NCBI RefSeq assembly: GCF_014205135.1 | Contig: NZ_JACHMY010000001.1 | Location: 8,184,001-8,248,000 of the forward strand | Direction: 5' to 3' | DNA from: Kribbella italica | GTDB lineage: Bacteria > Actinomycetota > Actinomycetes > Propionibacteriales > Kribbellaceae | Length of the DNA stretch: 64,000 nucleotides | In this document: positions 8,029-18,205 of the stretch, piece after piece | Layout of the letters: each line of letters opens with the position of its first letter | Position numbering within the stretch: position 1 is the first letter of the stretch | Notes under the pieces: generated by a model | What the model saw: only the letters and a program-made list of their open reading frames with translations | What the model was told of the DNA's origin: nothing | Databases searched by the model: none | Position numbers and translations under genes: made by a program

Positions 8029-9183
8029 ATGACCTTCCGCCCCCGCCCCCTCGTGCTCGCCACCCTGAGCTCGTTCGCCCTGGTCGCCGCCGCCGCAGGC
8101 GGTGCCGTCGCCGCGGCCGCGCCGGACGACGCGGCCGCCGTACCCCAGCTCGCAGCGACCGACACCGACGGCGACTCGCTCCCCGACGCCTGGGAGACCA
8201 ACGGCTACGACGCCAACGGTGACGGCGTGATCGACGTCGACCTGCCCGGGATGGGCGCGACGCCGGACAAGAAGGACCTGTTCGTCGAGATGGACTACAT
8301 GGACGGCCGCCTGGCCAGTACGGCGGCGCTCGACCGGATCGTGCAGAGCTTCGCGAACGCGCCGATCAGCAACCCCGACGGCAGCACCGGGATCCGGATC
8401 CACCTCGACGCCGGCTCCGCGCGCGGTACGGCGTACGACCTCGGCGGCGGCAACCAGGTGCCGTACGACAGCAACCTGCAGCCGGCCGAGCAGCAGACCG
8501 ACGCGATCAAGTCGACGAACTTCGCCTCGGCCCGTAAGGCGGTCTTCCACTACATGCTCTGGGCCGACGACTACGACAACAGCTGCAGCAGCGGCAACGC
8601 GTTCGCGATCCCGAACGACACGTTCATCGTGACGATGGGCCCGAAGTGCAGCTGGACCGTCACCGAGAACATGAACGTCGGCACCTTCATCCACGAGCTC
8701 GGTCACGACCTCGGCCTGACCCACGGCGGGTCGGACTCGGTGAACTACAAGCCGAACTACCTCAGCGTGATGAACTACCACTTCCAGTTCGACGGCGTCC
8801 CGCGGACCAGCGGCGCGAACTGGTTCAGCTACTCGAACTTCGCCCCGCCGGCGCTGACCGAGACCAGCCTGAACGAGTCGAGCGGCCTGGGCAGCGCCGC
8901 CTCGACCTGGAAGACCAAGTGGAAGTGCCCCGACAACAGCACCCGGACGTCGGGCGCGGCCAACCTCGGCATCGACTGGAACTGTGACGGCGACGCCGTC
9001 GACACCGCGTCCGCCGACATCAACCGCGACGGCAGCCGGACGACGCTCACCACGCAGAACAACTGGGCCAACATCCGCTTCGGCGGTGGCGACGTCGGCG
9101 GCGGCGCCTCGCAGAACAAGGTGAAGACCCCGGCGCACGAGCTGAAGGAAATGACCCAGCAGGAGTACGAGCACGAGCACTAG
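8029..9183 (+). CDS. Secreted metzincin-like zinc metalloprotease
   Basis: This 384-residue exported protein has a signal peptide (residues 1-30, ...GGAVAAAAP). It is followed by a calcium-binding stretch with two D-x-[DN]-x-D loops (DTDGDSLPD, DANGDGVID). The zinc site is HELGHDLGLTH at residues 222-232 (HExxHxxGxxH, with glutamate 223 as general base), and a Met-turn-like SVMNY lies about 20 residues later. GAGGAG precedes the ATG. A second EF-like DWNCDGDAVDTASADINRDGS motif sits near residue 320. It should act outside the cell as an endopeptidase; the target is unknown. The 175-bp upstream gap (7854-8028) has a short CCGAAA/TTTCGG repeat. Confidence 0.88.
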   Translation: MTFRPRPLVLATLSSFALVAAAAGGAVAAAAPDDAAAVPQLAATDTDGDSLPDAWETNGYDANGDGVIDVDLPGMGATPDKKDLFVEMDYMDGRLASTAALDRIVQSFANAPISNPDGSTGIRIHLDAGSARGTAYDLGGGNQVPYDSNLQPAEQQTDAIKSTNFASARKAVFHYMLWADDYDNSCSSGNAFAIPNDTFIVTMGPKCSWTVTENMNVGTFIHELGHDLGLTHGGSDSVNYKPNYLSVMNYHFQFDGVPRTSGANWFSYSNFAPPALTETSLNESSGLGSAASTWKTKWKCPDNSTRTSGAANLGIDWNCDGDAVDTASADINRDGSRTTLTTQNNWANIRFGGGDVGGGASQNKVKTPAHELKEMTQQEYEHEH

Positions 9184-9189
9184 GTCCCG

Positions 9190-9238
9190 GTACGACGAAG
9201 GAGCGCCGACCGGTCAGGTCGGCGCTCCTTCGTCGTAC
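9190..9238. terminator. Bidirectional terminator between protease and LysR genes
   Basis: Perfect 22-base arms (9190-9211 and 9217-9238) flank a 5-base loop. The hairpin starts 7 bases after the protease stop codon and overlaps the last residues and stop codon of the leftward LysR gene. It can serve both convergent transcripts. Confidence 0.85.
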
Positions 9239-10128
9239 GCCCGAGAGGTCCGGCGAAGACCTTCCAGCACCGCGAGCACGGCCGGCCGTGGTGGAGCGCC
9301 GCGGCGTACGACAGCCGTGATCGCCCGGGTCACCGGTACGACGAGGGGCCGGGTCGCGACGCGGTAGCGAGGATCGACCGCGAGACTCGGCAGCATCGCG
9401 ATCGACAGACCGGCCTCGACGTGCCGCAACAGGGTCGAGTAGTTGCTGAACCGGCCGACCACCCGGGGCTCGAAGCCGGCCTGCCGGCACAGCCGGGTGG
9501 TCAGGTTCGCCATGTACGACTGGGGACGGTCGAAGGCCCACTGCTCACCGGCGTACGCCGCGAGGTCGACCGGTCCGCGACCCGCCGCCGGGTGGTCCGG
9601 CGGGACGACGAGCACGATCAGGTCGGTGGTCAGCGGGAGCAGGTCGAGGTCGGACCCGAGCGGCTCCTCGACGAAGTCGGTGGTCGTGACGATCAGGTCG
9701 GCGTCGCCGCCGCGCAGCGCGGCCAGGCTCTCGTGCGGCTCCAGCTCCAGCACCTCGATCTCCAGTTGCGGGTGCGACCGGGCCAGCCGGGTGACCGCGG
9801 GGACGGCCAAGGTGTGGATGGCGCTCTGGAACACCCCGAGCCGCACCAACCCGGCCGGCTCGGTGCCGAAGCTGCGCAGTTCCGCCTCGACCGCGTCCAT
9901 GTGGTCGAGGATCGCCTGCGCCCGGCGGGCCAGGATCAGCCCCGCCGGAGTGAGCCGGACCCGGCGACCGGCCCGCTCCAGCAGTTGCGTCCCGGTCTCC
10001 ACCTCGAGCAGCGCGAGCTGCTGCGACACGCTCGACGCGCTCAGGTCCAGCGCCGCGGCGACGGCCCGGATCGTCCCGTGGGTCTCCAGCCGGTTCAGCA
10101 GCCTCAGCCGCCAGGGGTTGAGCGTCAT
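9214..10128 (-). CDS. LysR family regulator of the dialkylglycine decarboxylase gene
   Basis: A 304-residue LysR protein: the helix-turn-helix contains AAALDLSASSVSQQLALLE (about residues 24-42) and the effector domain begins near residue 90. The ATG ending at 10128 is preferred; an in-frame ATG ends at 10137. It diverges from a dgdA homologue, the same arrangement as dgdR-dgdA in Burkholderia cepacia, where DgdR is a LysR protein. The stop codon lies inside the terminator hairpin. Confidence 0.87.
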   Translation of the reverse strand: MTLNPWRLRLLNRLETHGTIRAVAAALDLSASSVSQQLALLEVETGTQLLERAGRRVRLTPAGLILARRAQAILDHMDAVEAELRSFGTEPAGLVRLGVFQSAIHTLAVPAVTRLARSHPQLEIEVLELEPHESLAALRGGDADLIVTTTDFVEEPLGSDLDLLPLTTDLIVLVVPPDHPAAGRGPVDLAAYAGEQWAFDRPQSYMANLTTRLCRQAGFEPRVVGRFSNYSTLLRHVEAGLSIAMLPSLAVDPRYRVATRPLVVPVTRAITAVVRRGAPPRPAVLAVLEGLRRTSRAYDEGAPT

Positions 10129-10144
10129 ACCGGTCATTGTTGTA

Positions 10145-10209
10145 CGGAATTTCCGAACACCACGTGCGGAAACGTGTGCTGGACGTGTTGCTCGGGCGGA
10201 CCCTAGCGT
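10145..10209. promoter_or_regulatory. LysR-type operator and leaderless promoter of dgdA
   Basis: The divergent gap holds CGGAATTTCCG (10145-10155, perfect 5+1+5 palindrome) and CACGT-6-ACGTG (10161-10176). TAGCGT at 10204-10209 lies exactly 6 bases before the dgdA ATG and should be its -10 box. The palindromes are plausible recognition and activation sites for the LysR protein. Confidence 0.6.
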
Positions 10210-10215
10210 CGGGAC

Positions 10216-11493
10216 ATGGCGACCTCGACGGACCTCACCGCGCACCTGATCCGCTACGCGGGCCCGAACACCTTCGGCCCCGACGTCATCGACCATGCCG
10301 CCGGCAGCTTCCTGTTCACCGAGGACGGCCGGCGCATCCTCGACTTCACCTCCGGCCAGATGAGCGCGATCCTCGGCCACTCCCATCCCGCCATCGTCGA
10401 GACCGTACGGCGCCAGATCGGCTCCCTCGACCACCTGTTCAGCGGGATGCTGAGCCGGCCGGTGATCGACCTGGCCCGCCGGCTGGCCGAGTCCCTGCCC
10501 GATCCGCTGGACAAGGTGCAGTTGCTGACCACCGGCGCCGAGTCGAACGAGGCCGCGCTCCGGATGGCCAAGCTGGTCACCGGCAAGCACGAGGTCGTCT
10601 CGTTCGCCCGGTCCTGGCACGGCATGACCCAGGCGGCCGCCAACGCGACGTACAGCGCGGGCCGCAAGGGGTACGGGCCGGCCGCGCCGGGCAACTTCGC
10701 CATCCCGGCGCCGAACACCTACCGGCCGGACTTCACCACCGCAGACGGCGAGCTCGACTGGCAGCGGCAGCTGGACTTCAGTTTCGAGCTGATCGACGCC
10801 CAGTCCGTCGGCAGCCTGGCGGCGTGCATCGTGGAGCCGATCCTGAGCTCGGGCGGCATTCTCGAGCCGCCGGTCGGCTACCTCGCCGCGCTGCAGCACA
10901 AGTGCCACGAGCGCGGAATGCTGCTGATCCTCGACGAGGCGCAGACCGGGCTGTGCCGGACCGGGACCTGGTACGCGTTCGAGCGCGACGGCGTCGTACC
11001 GGACATCCTCACGCTGTCCAAGACGCTGGGCGCGGGCCTGCCGCTCGCCGCCGTGATCACGAGTGCCGAGATCGAGGCCGCCGCTCACGACCGCGGTTTC
11101 CTCTTCCTCACCACGCACGTCTCGGACCCGCTGGTCGCGGCCGTCGGCAACACCGTGCTCGACGTACTGACCCAGGACAAGCTCGACGAGCGCGCGGCCA
11201 AGCTCGGTCTCGTACTCCGGCAGGGACTCGACGCCCTCGCCGACCGGCACCGGGTCGTCGGCGACGTCCGCGGCCGCGGTCTGCTGGCCGGCCTCGAACT
11301 CGTGGCCGAAGGCGCCGACCGGCTCGGTACCCAGGTGACGGCGCGCTGCCTCGAGCTCGGGCTGCACATGAACATCGTCCAGCTGCCCGGTATGGGCGGG
11401 GTGTTCCGGATCGCGCCGCCGTTGACCGCTACTGAGGAGGAGCTCGCCCTCGGCCTGCAGATCCTGGACCAGGCGCTGACCGACGTCGCCTAG
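10216..11493 (+). CDS. dgdA: 2,2-dialkylglycine decarboxylase (pyruvate), class III aminotransferase
   Basis: The 425-residue protein resembles Burkholderia DgdA over its full length, with long shared stretches as I recall that sequence (DFTSGQMSAILGHSHP, HLFSGMLSRPVIDLARRLA, SFARSWHGMTQAAANATYSAG, MNIVQLPGMGGVFRIAPPLT). DgdA uses PLP to decarboxylate and transaminate 2,2-dialkylglycines such as 2-aminoisobutyrate, with pyruvate as amino acceptor. Visible key residues are Lys269 (Schiff base, TLSKT), Asp240 (ILDEAQ), Trp134, Gln48 and Ser211/212 (ILSSGG). A divergent LysR gene supports the call. Other class III aminotransferases are less likely given the specific GQM and SSGG motifs. Confidence 0.88.
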   Translation: MATSTDLTAHLIRYAGPNTFGPDVIDHAAGSFLFTEDGRRILDFTSGQMSAILGHSHPAIVETVRRQIGSLDHLFSGMLSRPVIDLARRLAESLPDPLDKVQLLTTGAESNEAALRMAKLVTGKHEVVSFARSWHGMTQAAANATYSAGRKGYGPAAPGNFAIPAPNTYRPDFTTADGELDWQRQLDFSFELIDAQSVGSLAACIVEPILSSGGILEPPVGYLAALQHKCHERGMLLILDEAQTGLCRTGTWYAFERDGVVPDILTLSKTLGAGLPLAAVITSAEIEAAAHDRGFLFLTTHVSDPLVAAVGNTVLDVLTQDKLDERAAKLGLVLRQGLDALADRHRVVGDVRGRGLLAGLELVAEGADRLGTQVTARCLELGLHMNIVQLPGMGGVFRIAPPLTATEEELALGLQILDQALTDVA

Positions 11494-11511
11494 CCCGGTG
11501 GTGACGGGTAC

Positions 11512-11550
11512 GGCGAAGGGCGCCCACCGCGGGGATGGGCGCCCTTCGCC
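11512..11550. terminator. Terminator between dgdA and icd
   Basis: Perfect 15-base arms (11512-11526 and 11536-11550) with a 9-base loop lie between the two convergent stop codons, 19 bases after dgdA and 8 bases from icd. It can stop transcripts from both sides. Confidence 0.88.
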
Positions 11551-11557
11551 GATCAGG

Positions 11558-13777
<2,220 letters not shown>

Positions 13778-13989
13778 CGTGTACTCCGCTCCCAGTGTGC
13801 CTAAGTGCTGTGCCTACGTGCCGTGTGCCTGTGTGCTGGCGCCTCCACCTTAGTGGCGGCCGATACCTGACCCGGCCACGGGTTTCGGTGACCTCGACCA
13901 CCTGTACCGAGGGTGACGGGACCGTCGGCCCTCACACGCCCGGCCTCGTGCCCGTTCCACAGGGGACACCACGAGACGAGGAGAAACGC

Positions 13990-14493
13990 ATGAGCATCCG
14001 GCACGCGGTCGTCGGTACGACGCTGGGCGACCTGACCCTGGTCGCGTCCGGCGACGCGCTGGCGGGCGTCTACTTCCCGCACCACTGGACCAGGCCCGAC
14101 CGTACGGCCCTCGGCGACGAGGTCCCGGCCGAGGGCGATCCCGTCCTGACCCAAGCGGCGCACGAGCTGCAGGAGTACCTGGCGGGCACGCGGCGGACAT
14201 TCGACGTACCGCTCGCGCTGGAGGGCGACGAGTTCCAGCAGCGGGTCTGGGCCCTGCTGAACCAGATCCCGTACGGCACCACCACGACGTACGGCGAACT
14301 GGCGGAGCAGCTCGGCGACAAGGCCCTGGCCCAGAGGGTCGGCCAGGCGGTCGGGCACAACCCGGTTTCCGTCGTCGTCCCGTGCCACCGGGTGGTCGGC
14401 AAGGGCGGCAAGCTCACCGGGTACGCCGGGGGTCTGCGCCGCAAGCAGGTGCTGCTGGACCTGGAGGAGCCGAGCGAGGTGCGGCTGTTCTAG
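13990..14493 (+). CDS. ogt: Methylated-DNA--[protein]-cysteine S-methyltransferase
   Basis: A 167-residue DNA repair protein that moves alkyl groups from O6-alkylguanine to its own cysteine. It carries the active-site motif PCHRV with Cys132, preceded by the Tyr-containing PYGTTTTYGELA and the arginine-finger helix region AQRVGQAVGHNP. GAGGAG lies before the ATG. There is no Ada regulatory domain, so it is an Ogt/MGMT-type protein. The 212-bp region upstream (13778-13989) shows no other gene. Its TAG and the neighbour's TAG share one CTAG. Confidence 0.93.
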   Translation: MSIRHAVVGTTLGDLTLVASGDALAGVYFPHHWTRPDRTALGDEVPAEGDPVLTQAAHELQEYLAGTRRTFDVPLALEGDEFQQRVWALLNQIPYGTTTTYGELAEQLGDKALAQRVGQAVGHNPVSVVVPCHRVVGKGGKLTGYAGGLRRKQVLLDLEEPSEVRLF

Positions 14494-14954
14494 AGGTCCT
14501 TCGAGTAGGCCTCGTACGGCCAGGCTGCGAGGACCTTCGTCTTCAGGCTCGCGCCGAGGCGGGCGTAGAAGCGCTGGGCGCCTTCGTTGCTCTCCCGCAT
14601 GCCCCAGGTGATGGTGAGCTTGTGGGGTGCTGCGACCTGGCGGGCCAGCTCGAGCATCAGGAGCTCGCCGACGCGTTGGCCGCGGAAGGCTTCGCGGACG
14701 TAGAGGTCGTCCAGGCCGAGTACGTCGCCGCCGGTCCACAGGTGCAGGCGGCGTACGGCGGAGACGTAGCCGGCCGGCTCCCCGTCGTACTCGGCGATGA
14801 GGACGGTCACGGTGTCGCCGGCGAGCAGCTCGCGCCAGCGGTCGGCGGTGACGGTGACGTACTGGCCTTCGTCCTGGTGGTCGGCGATCTCGCCGATCAT
14901 CGTGCGGACCAGCTCGGCGTCGTCGGGAACGGCGCGGCGGACAGTGGTGGGCAT
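14490..14954 (-). CDS. GNAT family N-acetyltransferase
   Basis: A 154-residue acetyl-CoA-dependent acetyltransferase with the typical fold: RRAVPDDAELVRTMI at the start, VLIAEYDGEPAGYVSAV (strand 4), LDDLYVREAFRGQRVGELLMLEL (acetyl-CoA-binding R-G-x-x-V-G-x-x-L variant of the Q/RxxGxG/A motif) and NEGAQRFYARLGA. TACAGT ends 6 bases before the ATG, so it may be leaderless. The substrate is unknown. It is convergent with ogt, the stops overlapping in CTAG. Confidence 0.88.
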   Translation of the reverse strand: MPTTVRRAVPDDAELVRTMIGEIADHQDEGQYVTVTADRWRELLAGDTVTVLIAEYDGEPAGYVSAVRRLHLWTGGDVLGLDDLYVREAFRGQRVGELLMLELARQVAAPHKLTITWGMRESNEGAQRFYARLGASLKTKVLAAWPYEAYSKDL

Positions 14955-15006
14955 GCCAGCACTGTACGGATCCGCGCCGTTCGGCGGCGAGCGTTTGCCT
15001 CCTGGG

Positions 15007-15858
15007 TTAAAGCCTGCCGTTGGTCCGCAGGGTGGCGACCGCATTGACGGTCGCGATGCCACGCCAGTCGAGGGCCTGACCGGGGGACCAGTGCAGGTAG
15101 TCGACGTCCCAGCCGCCGTCGTCGTGCTGGTCCGCGGCGAGCCGGTCGAGATCGGCGTCGAGCTGCGCGGAGGTGAACAGCGCACGGCTCGGCGTCCCGG
15201 GGTGCGGGGACAGTGTGATCGGGGTGATCTTCTCGTCCTCGGTCCCGCCCTCGACCGGAAGGTTGCCGTCGGCATCGAGCGCGGACCGGAACCGGTCGAC
15301 CGCCGCGGCCGCGCGCGCCGGGTCGGGCACGGCGTCGAGGAAGTCGAGCGCGAACTTCACCGTGTACCCACCGACGCCGTCGGCCTGCTCGATCGTCGTC
15401 CAGCACCACTCGGTCGCCGCGGGCAACCAAGCGTGCTTCGACCCGGCCTGCCAGAGCCTGCCCGCGATCGCGTAGGTGAGGAACCCGCTCTCCGGCGCCG
15501 GAACCATCCACGGCGCCCGCGGATAGCCGTCCGCACTCGGCAGGACGGTCGGCACGCCGCCGTCGGAGTTGGTGATCGTGGTCAGCCAGTCGCCGATCTC
15601 GTCGACGAGCGGGTCGTCGAGCGCGTTCGCACCGGCGAGCACGTCCAGCGCGTGCAGTACGGCGGAGGGCTGGCTGCCCGGGCAGCGCACGTCGGGCTCG
15701 AGCGCGTGCCCGAAGCCACCGTCGTCGGTGCGGTAGGCACGCAGGGTCTCGACAAGTTGGCCGGCGGGGGCGCCGTACAGGAGCACGGCGAGCCGGTGCC
15801 GGTCGATCAGGCGAGCGTTGGCGTAGACGAACTGTTCGGCTGCGGTGAGGTCGATCAT
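15007..15858 (-). CDS. Alpha/alpha-toroid (prenyltransferase/squalene-cyclase-like) protein of unknown function
   Basis: The 283 residues contain repeated G-G-F/W motifs (RTDDGGFGHALEPD, TNSDGGVPTVLP, QHDDGGWDVDYLHW) in a helical context, the signature of the alpha-6/alpha-6 barrel shared by squalene cyclases and protein prenyltransferases. The protein is half the size of a cyclase, and no DxDD or QW-rich cyclase site is seen, so it is probably not a terpene cyclase. TACCGT lies 7 bases before the ATG at 15858; a GTG two codons upstream is an alternative. It has no signal peptide. Confidence 0.7.
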   Translation of the reverse strand: MIDLTAAEQFVYANARLIDRHRLAVLLYGAPAGQLVETLRAYRTDDGGFGHALEPDVRCPGSQPSAVLHALDVLAGANALDDPLVDEIGDWLTTITNSDGGVPTVLPSADGYPRAPWMVPAPESGFLTYAIAGRLWQAGSKHAWLPAATEWCWTTIEQADGVGGYTVKFALDFLDAVPDPARAAAAVDRFRSALDADGNLPVEGGTEDEKITPITLSPHPGTPSRALFTSAQLDADLDRLAADQHDDGGWDVDYLHWSPGQALDWRGIATVNAVATLRTNGRL

Positions 15859-15937
15859 GGGCACGACGGTAGGCCTGCTTCGGGCGGTCGGTCTTTCAGG
15901 AATCGGTCAGGGGGCGGTGTTCCTGAGAAGGACGGGG

Positions 15938-16648
15938 TCAGGCAGCGGTGAGGGTGGCGTCCTTCAGGAACTGGACCGGCGTCAGGCCGGTCAGCCGGCG
16001 GACCTCGTCGTTCATGTGTGCCTGACTCGCGTACCCCGCGGCGAACGCTCGCGTGGCGAGCGGCTCCTCGTCCGGCTGCACGATCAGTCTCCTGAGCCTG
16101 GCCACGCGCGCTAGCATCTTCGGCCCGTACCCCACGGCGTTCTGCATGCGCCGGTTGAGCTGCCGCTCGCTGATCCCGAGATCCGCCGCCGCCGTCGACA
16201 CCTTCGCCGCCGGCTCCGCCAGCCTCCGCGCCGCGGCCACCGCGAGCGGATCAGGAGCCGCCCGCCGCTGCAGCACGGTCTCGGTCAGAATCCTCAACCG
16301 CTGCCTCGGATCCGCCGCCCCCAGCGCATCCCCGATCTCCCGCCCGGCAACACCCCACACCAACTCGATCCCGACCCGAAGATCCCGCAACTCCGAAGCC
16401 GGCAACCCAAGCACCGCCCCCGCCGCCCCCGGCCGCAACCGAATCGCACAACTGCTCTCACCAGCAGCCCCGGTCACCCAAGGCCCGGTATCCGGCCCCG
16501 CCACCACCAACTCACTCCCGAGCCACACCAGATCAACACACCCATCGGGAATCACCCGCGTGGTCCTCCCCGCGACCGGCTCGCTCTCCCACAAGCAAGC
16601 AACCAGCGGCTCAAGACCCACTGGCGACCGATACTCGCGGTAGCTCAT
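15938..16648 (-). CDS. AraC family transcriptional regulator
   Basis: A 236-residue regulator. The N-terminal 110 residues resemble the cupin-like DUF6597 sensor domain (LEPLVACLWESEPVAG...VIPDGCVDLVWLG). The C-terminal part carries two AraC helix-turn-helices (STAAADLGISERQLNRRMQNAVG and RAFAAGYASQAHMNDEVRRLTGLTPVQF). The start has TAGGCT 6 bases upstream, a leaderless-type signal. Codon use in 16250-16560 is slightly richer in A (ccaacc-type proline and threonine codons) than its neighbours. Confidence 0.88.
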   Translation of the reverse strand: MSYREYRSPVGLEPLVACLWESEPVAGRTTRVIPDGCVDLVWLGSELVVAGPDTGPWVTGAAGESSCAIRLRPGAAGAVLGLPASELRDLRVGIELVWGVAGREIGDALGAADPRQRLRILTETVLQRRAAPDPLAVAAARRLAEPAAKVSTAAADLGISERQLNRRMQNAVGYGPKMLARVARLRRLIVQPDEEPLATRAFAAGYASQAHMNDEVRRLTGLTPVQFLKDATLTAA

Positions 16649-16754
16649 GCTTCGAGCCTAAACCCGCCCACCGACAAGACCACCCGAATGCCGGTACGTC
16701 GAGCAGCTGACCCACCTCGCACCCATGAGCAGGGCCGCGACCTCCCCGCCTGCG

Positions 16755-17378
16755 TCAGCTCGAAAGCCTGGAGCGGACGCCGAGCATCAGCAGGTCCAGC
16801 CCCGCGCCGAACAGCTCGTCCGGGCCGTCGGCCGCGACCGCGGCGAGGGTCCAGTGCGCGATCGTCTCGAAGGTCTCGCGCGCTGTGTTCTCGGGGACGC
16901 CCAGCGCGACCAACGCCTCGATCTGCGCGCGCACCAGCGCGGCACGCGAGCCGTCGCCGACGTCGCGGTACGGCGTCGCCTTCGCCTGGATCAGCGCGGC
17001 CAGCCCGGGATGCTCGGCGTAGAACTCCCGCAACCTATGCGACCCGGACGTCGTCACCGCGATCCAGTCGTCCAGCGTCCGCACTTCCGCGTACGCCGTA
17101 CGGTCGGCCGCGAACGCGTCGAAGGCGTTCCGCGCCACCAGCTCGAGCAGCTCGTCCTTGTTCCGGACGTGGTGGTAGAGCGAGGGCGCCCGAACAGCCA
17201 GCCGCTCGGCCAGCGACCGCATGGTCAGCCCGCTGACCCCGGCGCCCCGGATCACCGCCAGCGCCGCCTCGACGATCGCGGCAACAGTCAGCCCGGCCGC
17301 AGCATGCGATGAGGAGTCCCGCGACGGCGCGTCCCCCGACGAGGCGCCCGCGGCCGTGCCTTCGCGCCGTGCCGGCAT
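16755..17378 (-). CDS. TetR family regulator with tetracycline-repressor-like C-terminus
   Basis: The 207-residue protein begins with a 28-residue Ala/Ser-rich tail, then a TetR helix-turn-helix (LTMRSLAERLAVRAPSLYHHVRNKDELLELVARNAF; core about residues 50-80). The Y-H-H-V-x-N-K-D-E-L wording and the C-terminal domain resemble the TetR_C_1 subgroup. A GGGAG site lies before the ATG at 17378. It diverges from a GNAT gene, with a perfect 17-bp palindrome in the 76-bp gap. Confidence 0.88.
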   Translation of the reverse strand: MPARREGTAAGASSGDAPSRDSSSHAAAGLTVAAIVEAALAVIRGAGVSGLTMRSLAERLAVRAPSLYHHVRNKDELLELVARNAFDAFAADRTAYAEVRTLDDWIAVTTSGSHRLREFYAEHPGLAALIQAKATPYRDVGDGSRAALVRAQIEALVALGVPENTARETFETIAHWTLAAVAADGPDELFGAGLDLLMLGVRSRLSS

Positions 17379-17425
17379 CGCGGAATCTCCCTTGTCGGGC
17401 CTTGTCGACCATCAGTAGCCTAGCT

Positions 17426-17442
17426 GTCTAACGACGTTAGAC
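17426..17442. promoter_or_regulatory. Perfect palindromic TetR operator
   Basis: GTCTAACGACGTTAGAC is an 8+1+8 perfect palindrome. It lies between the divergent tetR and GNAT genes and ends 12 bases before the GNAT ATG, next to its GAGAGGA ribosome site, so binding would block GNAT transcription or its early elongation. Confidence 0.85.
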
Positions 17443-17454
17443 GAGAGGACCATC

Positions 17455-18051
17455 ATGCCCCGCGGACTGCGCCCCGACTACCCCGTACGGACCGAGCGGC
17501 TCGATCTCCGGCCGCACCGCCGCGAGGACCTCGACGACCTGCTCGCCTTCCACTCCGACCCCGACGTCGTCCGCTACACGCCCTGGCCCGTGCGCGATCG
17601 CGAGCAGACCAAGGCGACGCTGGAGACGAAGCTCGGTCAGGGCGAGGTGACCGAGCCCGGCCAGTGGCTCGTTCTGGCGGTCGTACTGCGGGAGACCGGC
17701 ACGGTGATCGGCGAGGTCCTGCTCAAGTGGGCCAGTGACACCGACCGCCAGGGGGAACTCGGCTACGCGCTCAACGCCGCCTACCACGGCCGCGGCCTGG
17801 CCGCCGAGGCCGCCGGCGCGATGCTCGAACTCGGCTTCGAGGACCTCGGTCTGCACCGGATCGTCGCGGTCATCGTCGACGGCAACGACGCCTCCGTCCA
17901 GCTCGCGACCCGCCTCGGCATGCGCCAGGAGGCCCACTTCGTGCACGCCGCCTTCTTCAAGGGCGAGTGGATCGACGACCTGGTCTTCGCCCTCCGCGAG
18001 GACGACTGGCGAACCCACCGAGCCACCGAGTCAGCCCCCGCCCGCGCCTGA
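17455..18051 (+). CDS. GNAT family N-acetyltransferase (RimJ/RimL type)
   Basis: The 198-residue enzyme has the RimJ/L pattern: RTERLDLRPHRREDLDDLLAFHSDPDVVRYTPWP at the start, TVIGEVLLKW, GELGYALNAAYHGRGLAAEAAGAML (acetyl-CoA P-loop, Q/RGxxA) and HRIVAVIVDGNDASVQLATRLGMRQEAHFVHAAFFKGEWIDDLVFAL. The last lines are the classic acyl-acceptor end of this group. It is under the palindromic operator of the divergent TetR protein, which suggests induction by a small molecule, perhaps a toxic amine. Confidence 0.9.
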   Translation: MPRGLRPDYPVRTERLDLRPHRREDLDDLLAFHSDPDVVRYTPWPVRDREQTKATLETKLGQGEVTEPGQWLVLAVVLRETGTVIGEVLLKWASDTDRQGELGYALNAAYHGRGLAAEAAGAMLELGFEDLGLHRIVAVIVDGNDASVQLATRLGMRQEAHFVHAAFFKGEWIDDLVFALREDDWRTHRATESAPARA

Positions 18052-18205
18052 ATCTGCTCATGGCGGCCTCGGCTCCCTGCCCCGCCCGCCCTCGGCCCCC
18101 TCTGAGCTGCGGCGCACCCTGGACCGCCGGCAAACACCAGATGACCGCCCGGTGAAACATTCAGGGCCCGTTCTCCGATACACCGGAGAGAGGGGGCCGG
18201 GGGCA

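Noticed and set aside
15007..15858. Terpene cyclase
   Set aside because: The protein has toroid repeats but no DxDD or other cyclase active site and is far shorter than squalene-hopene cyclases.
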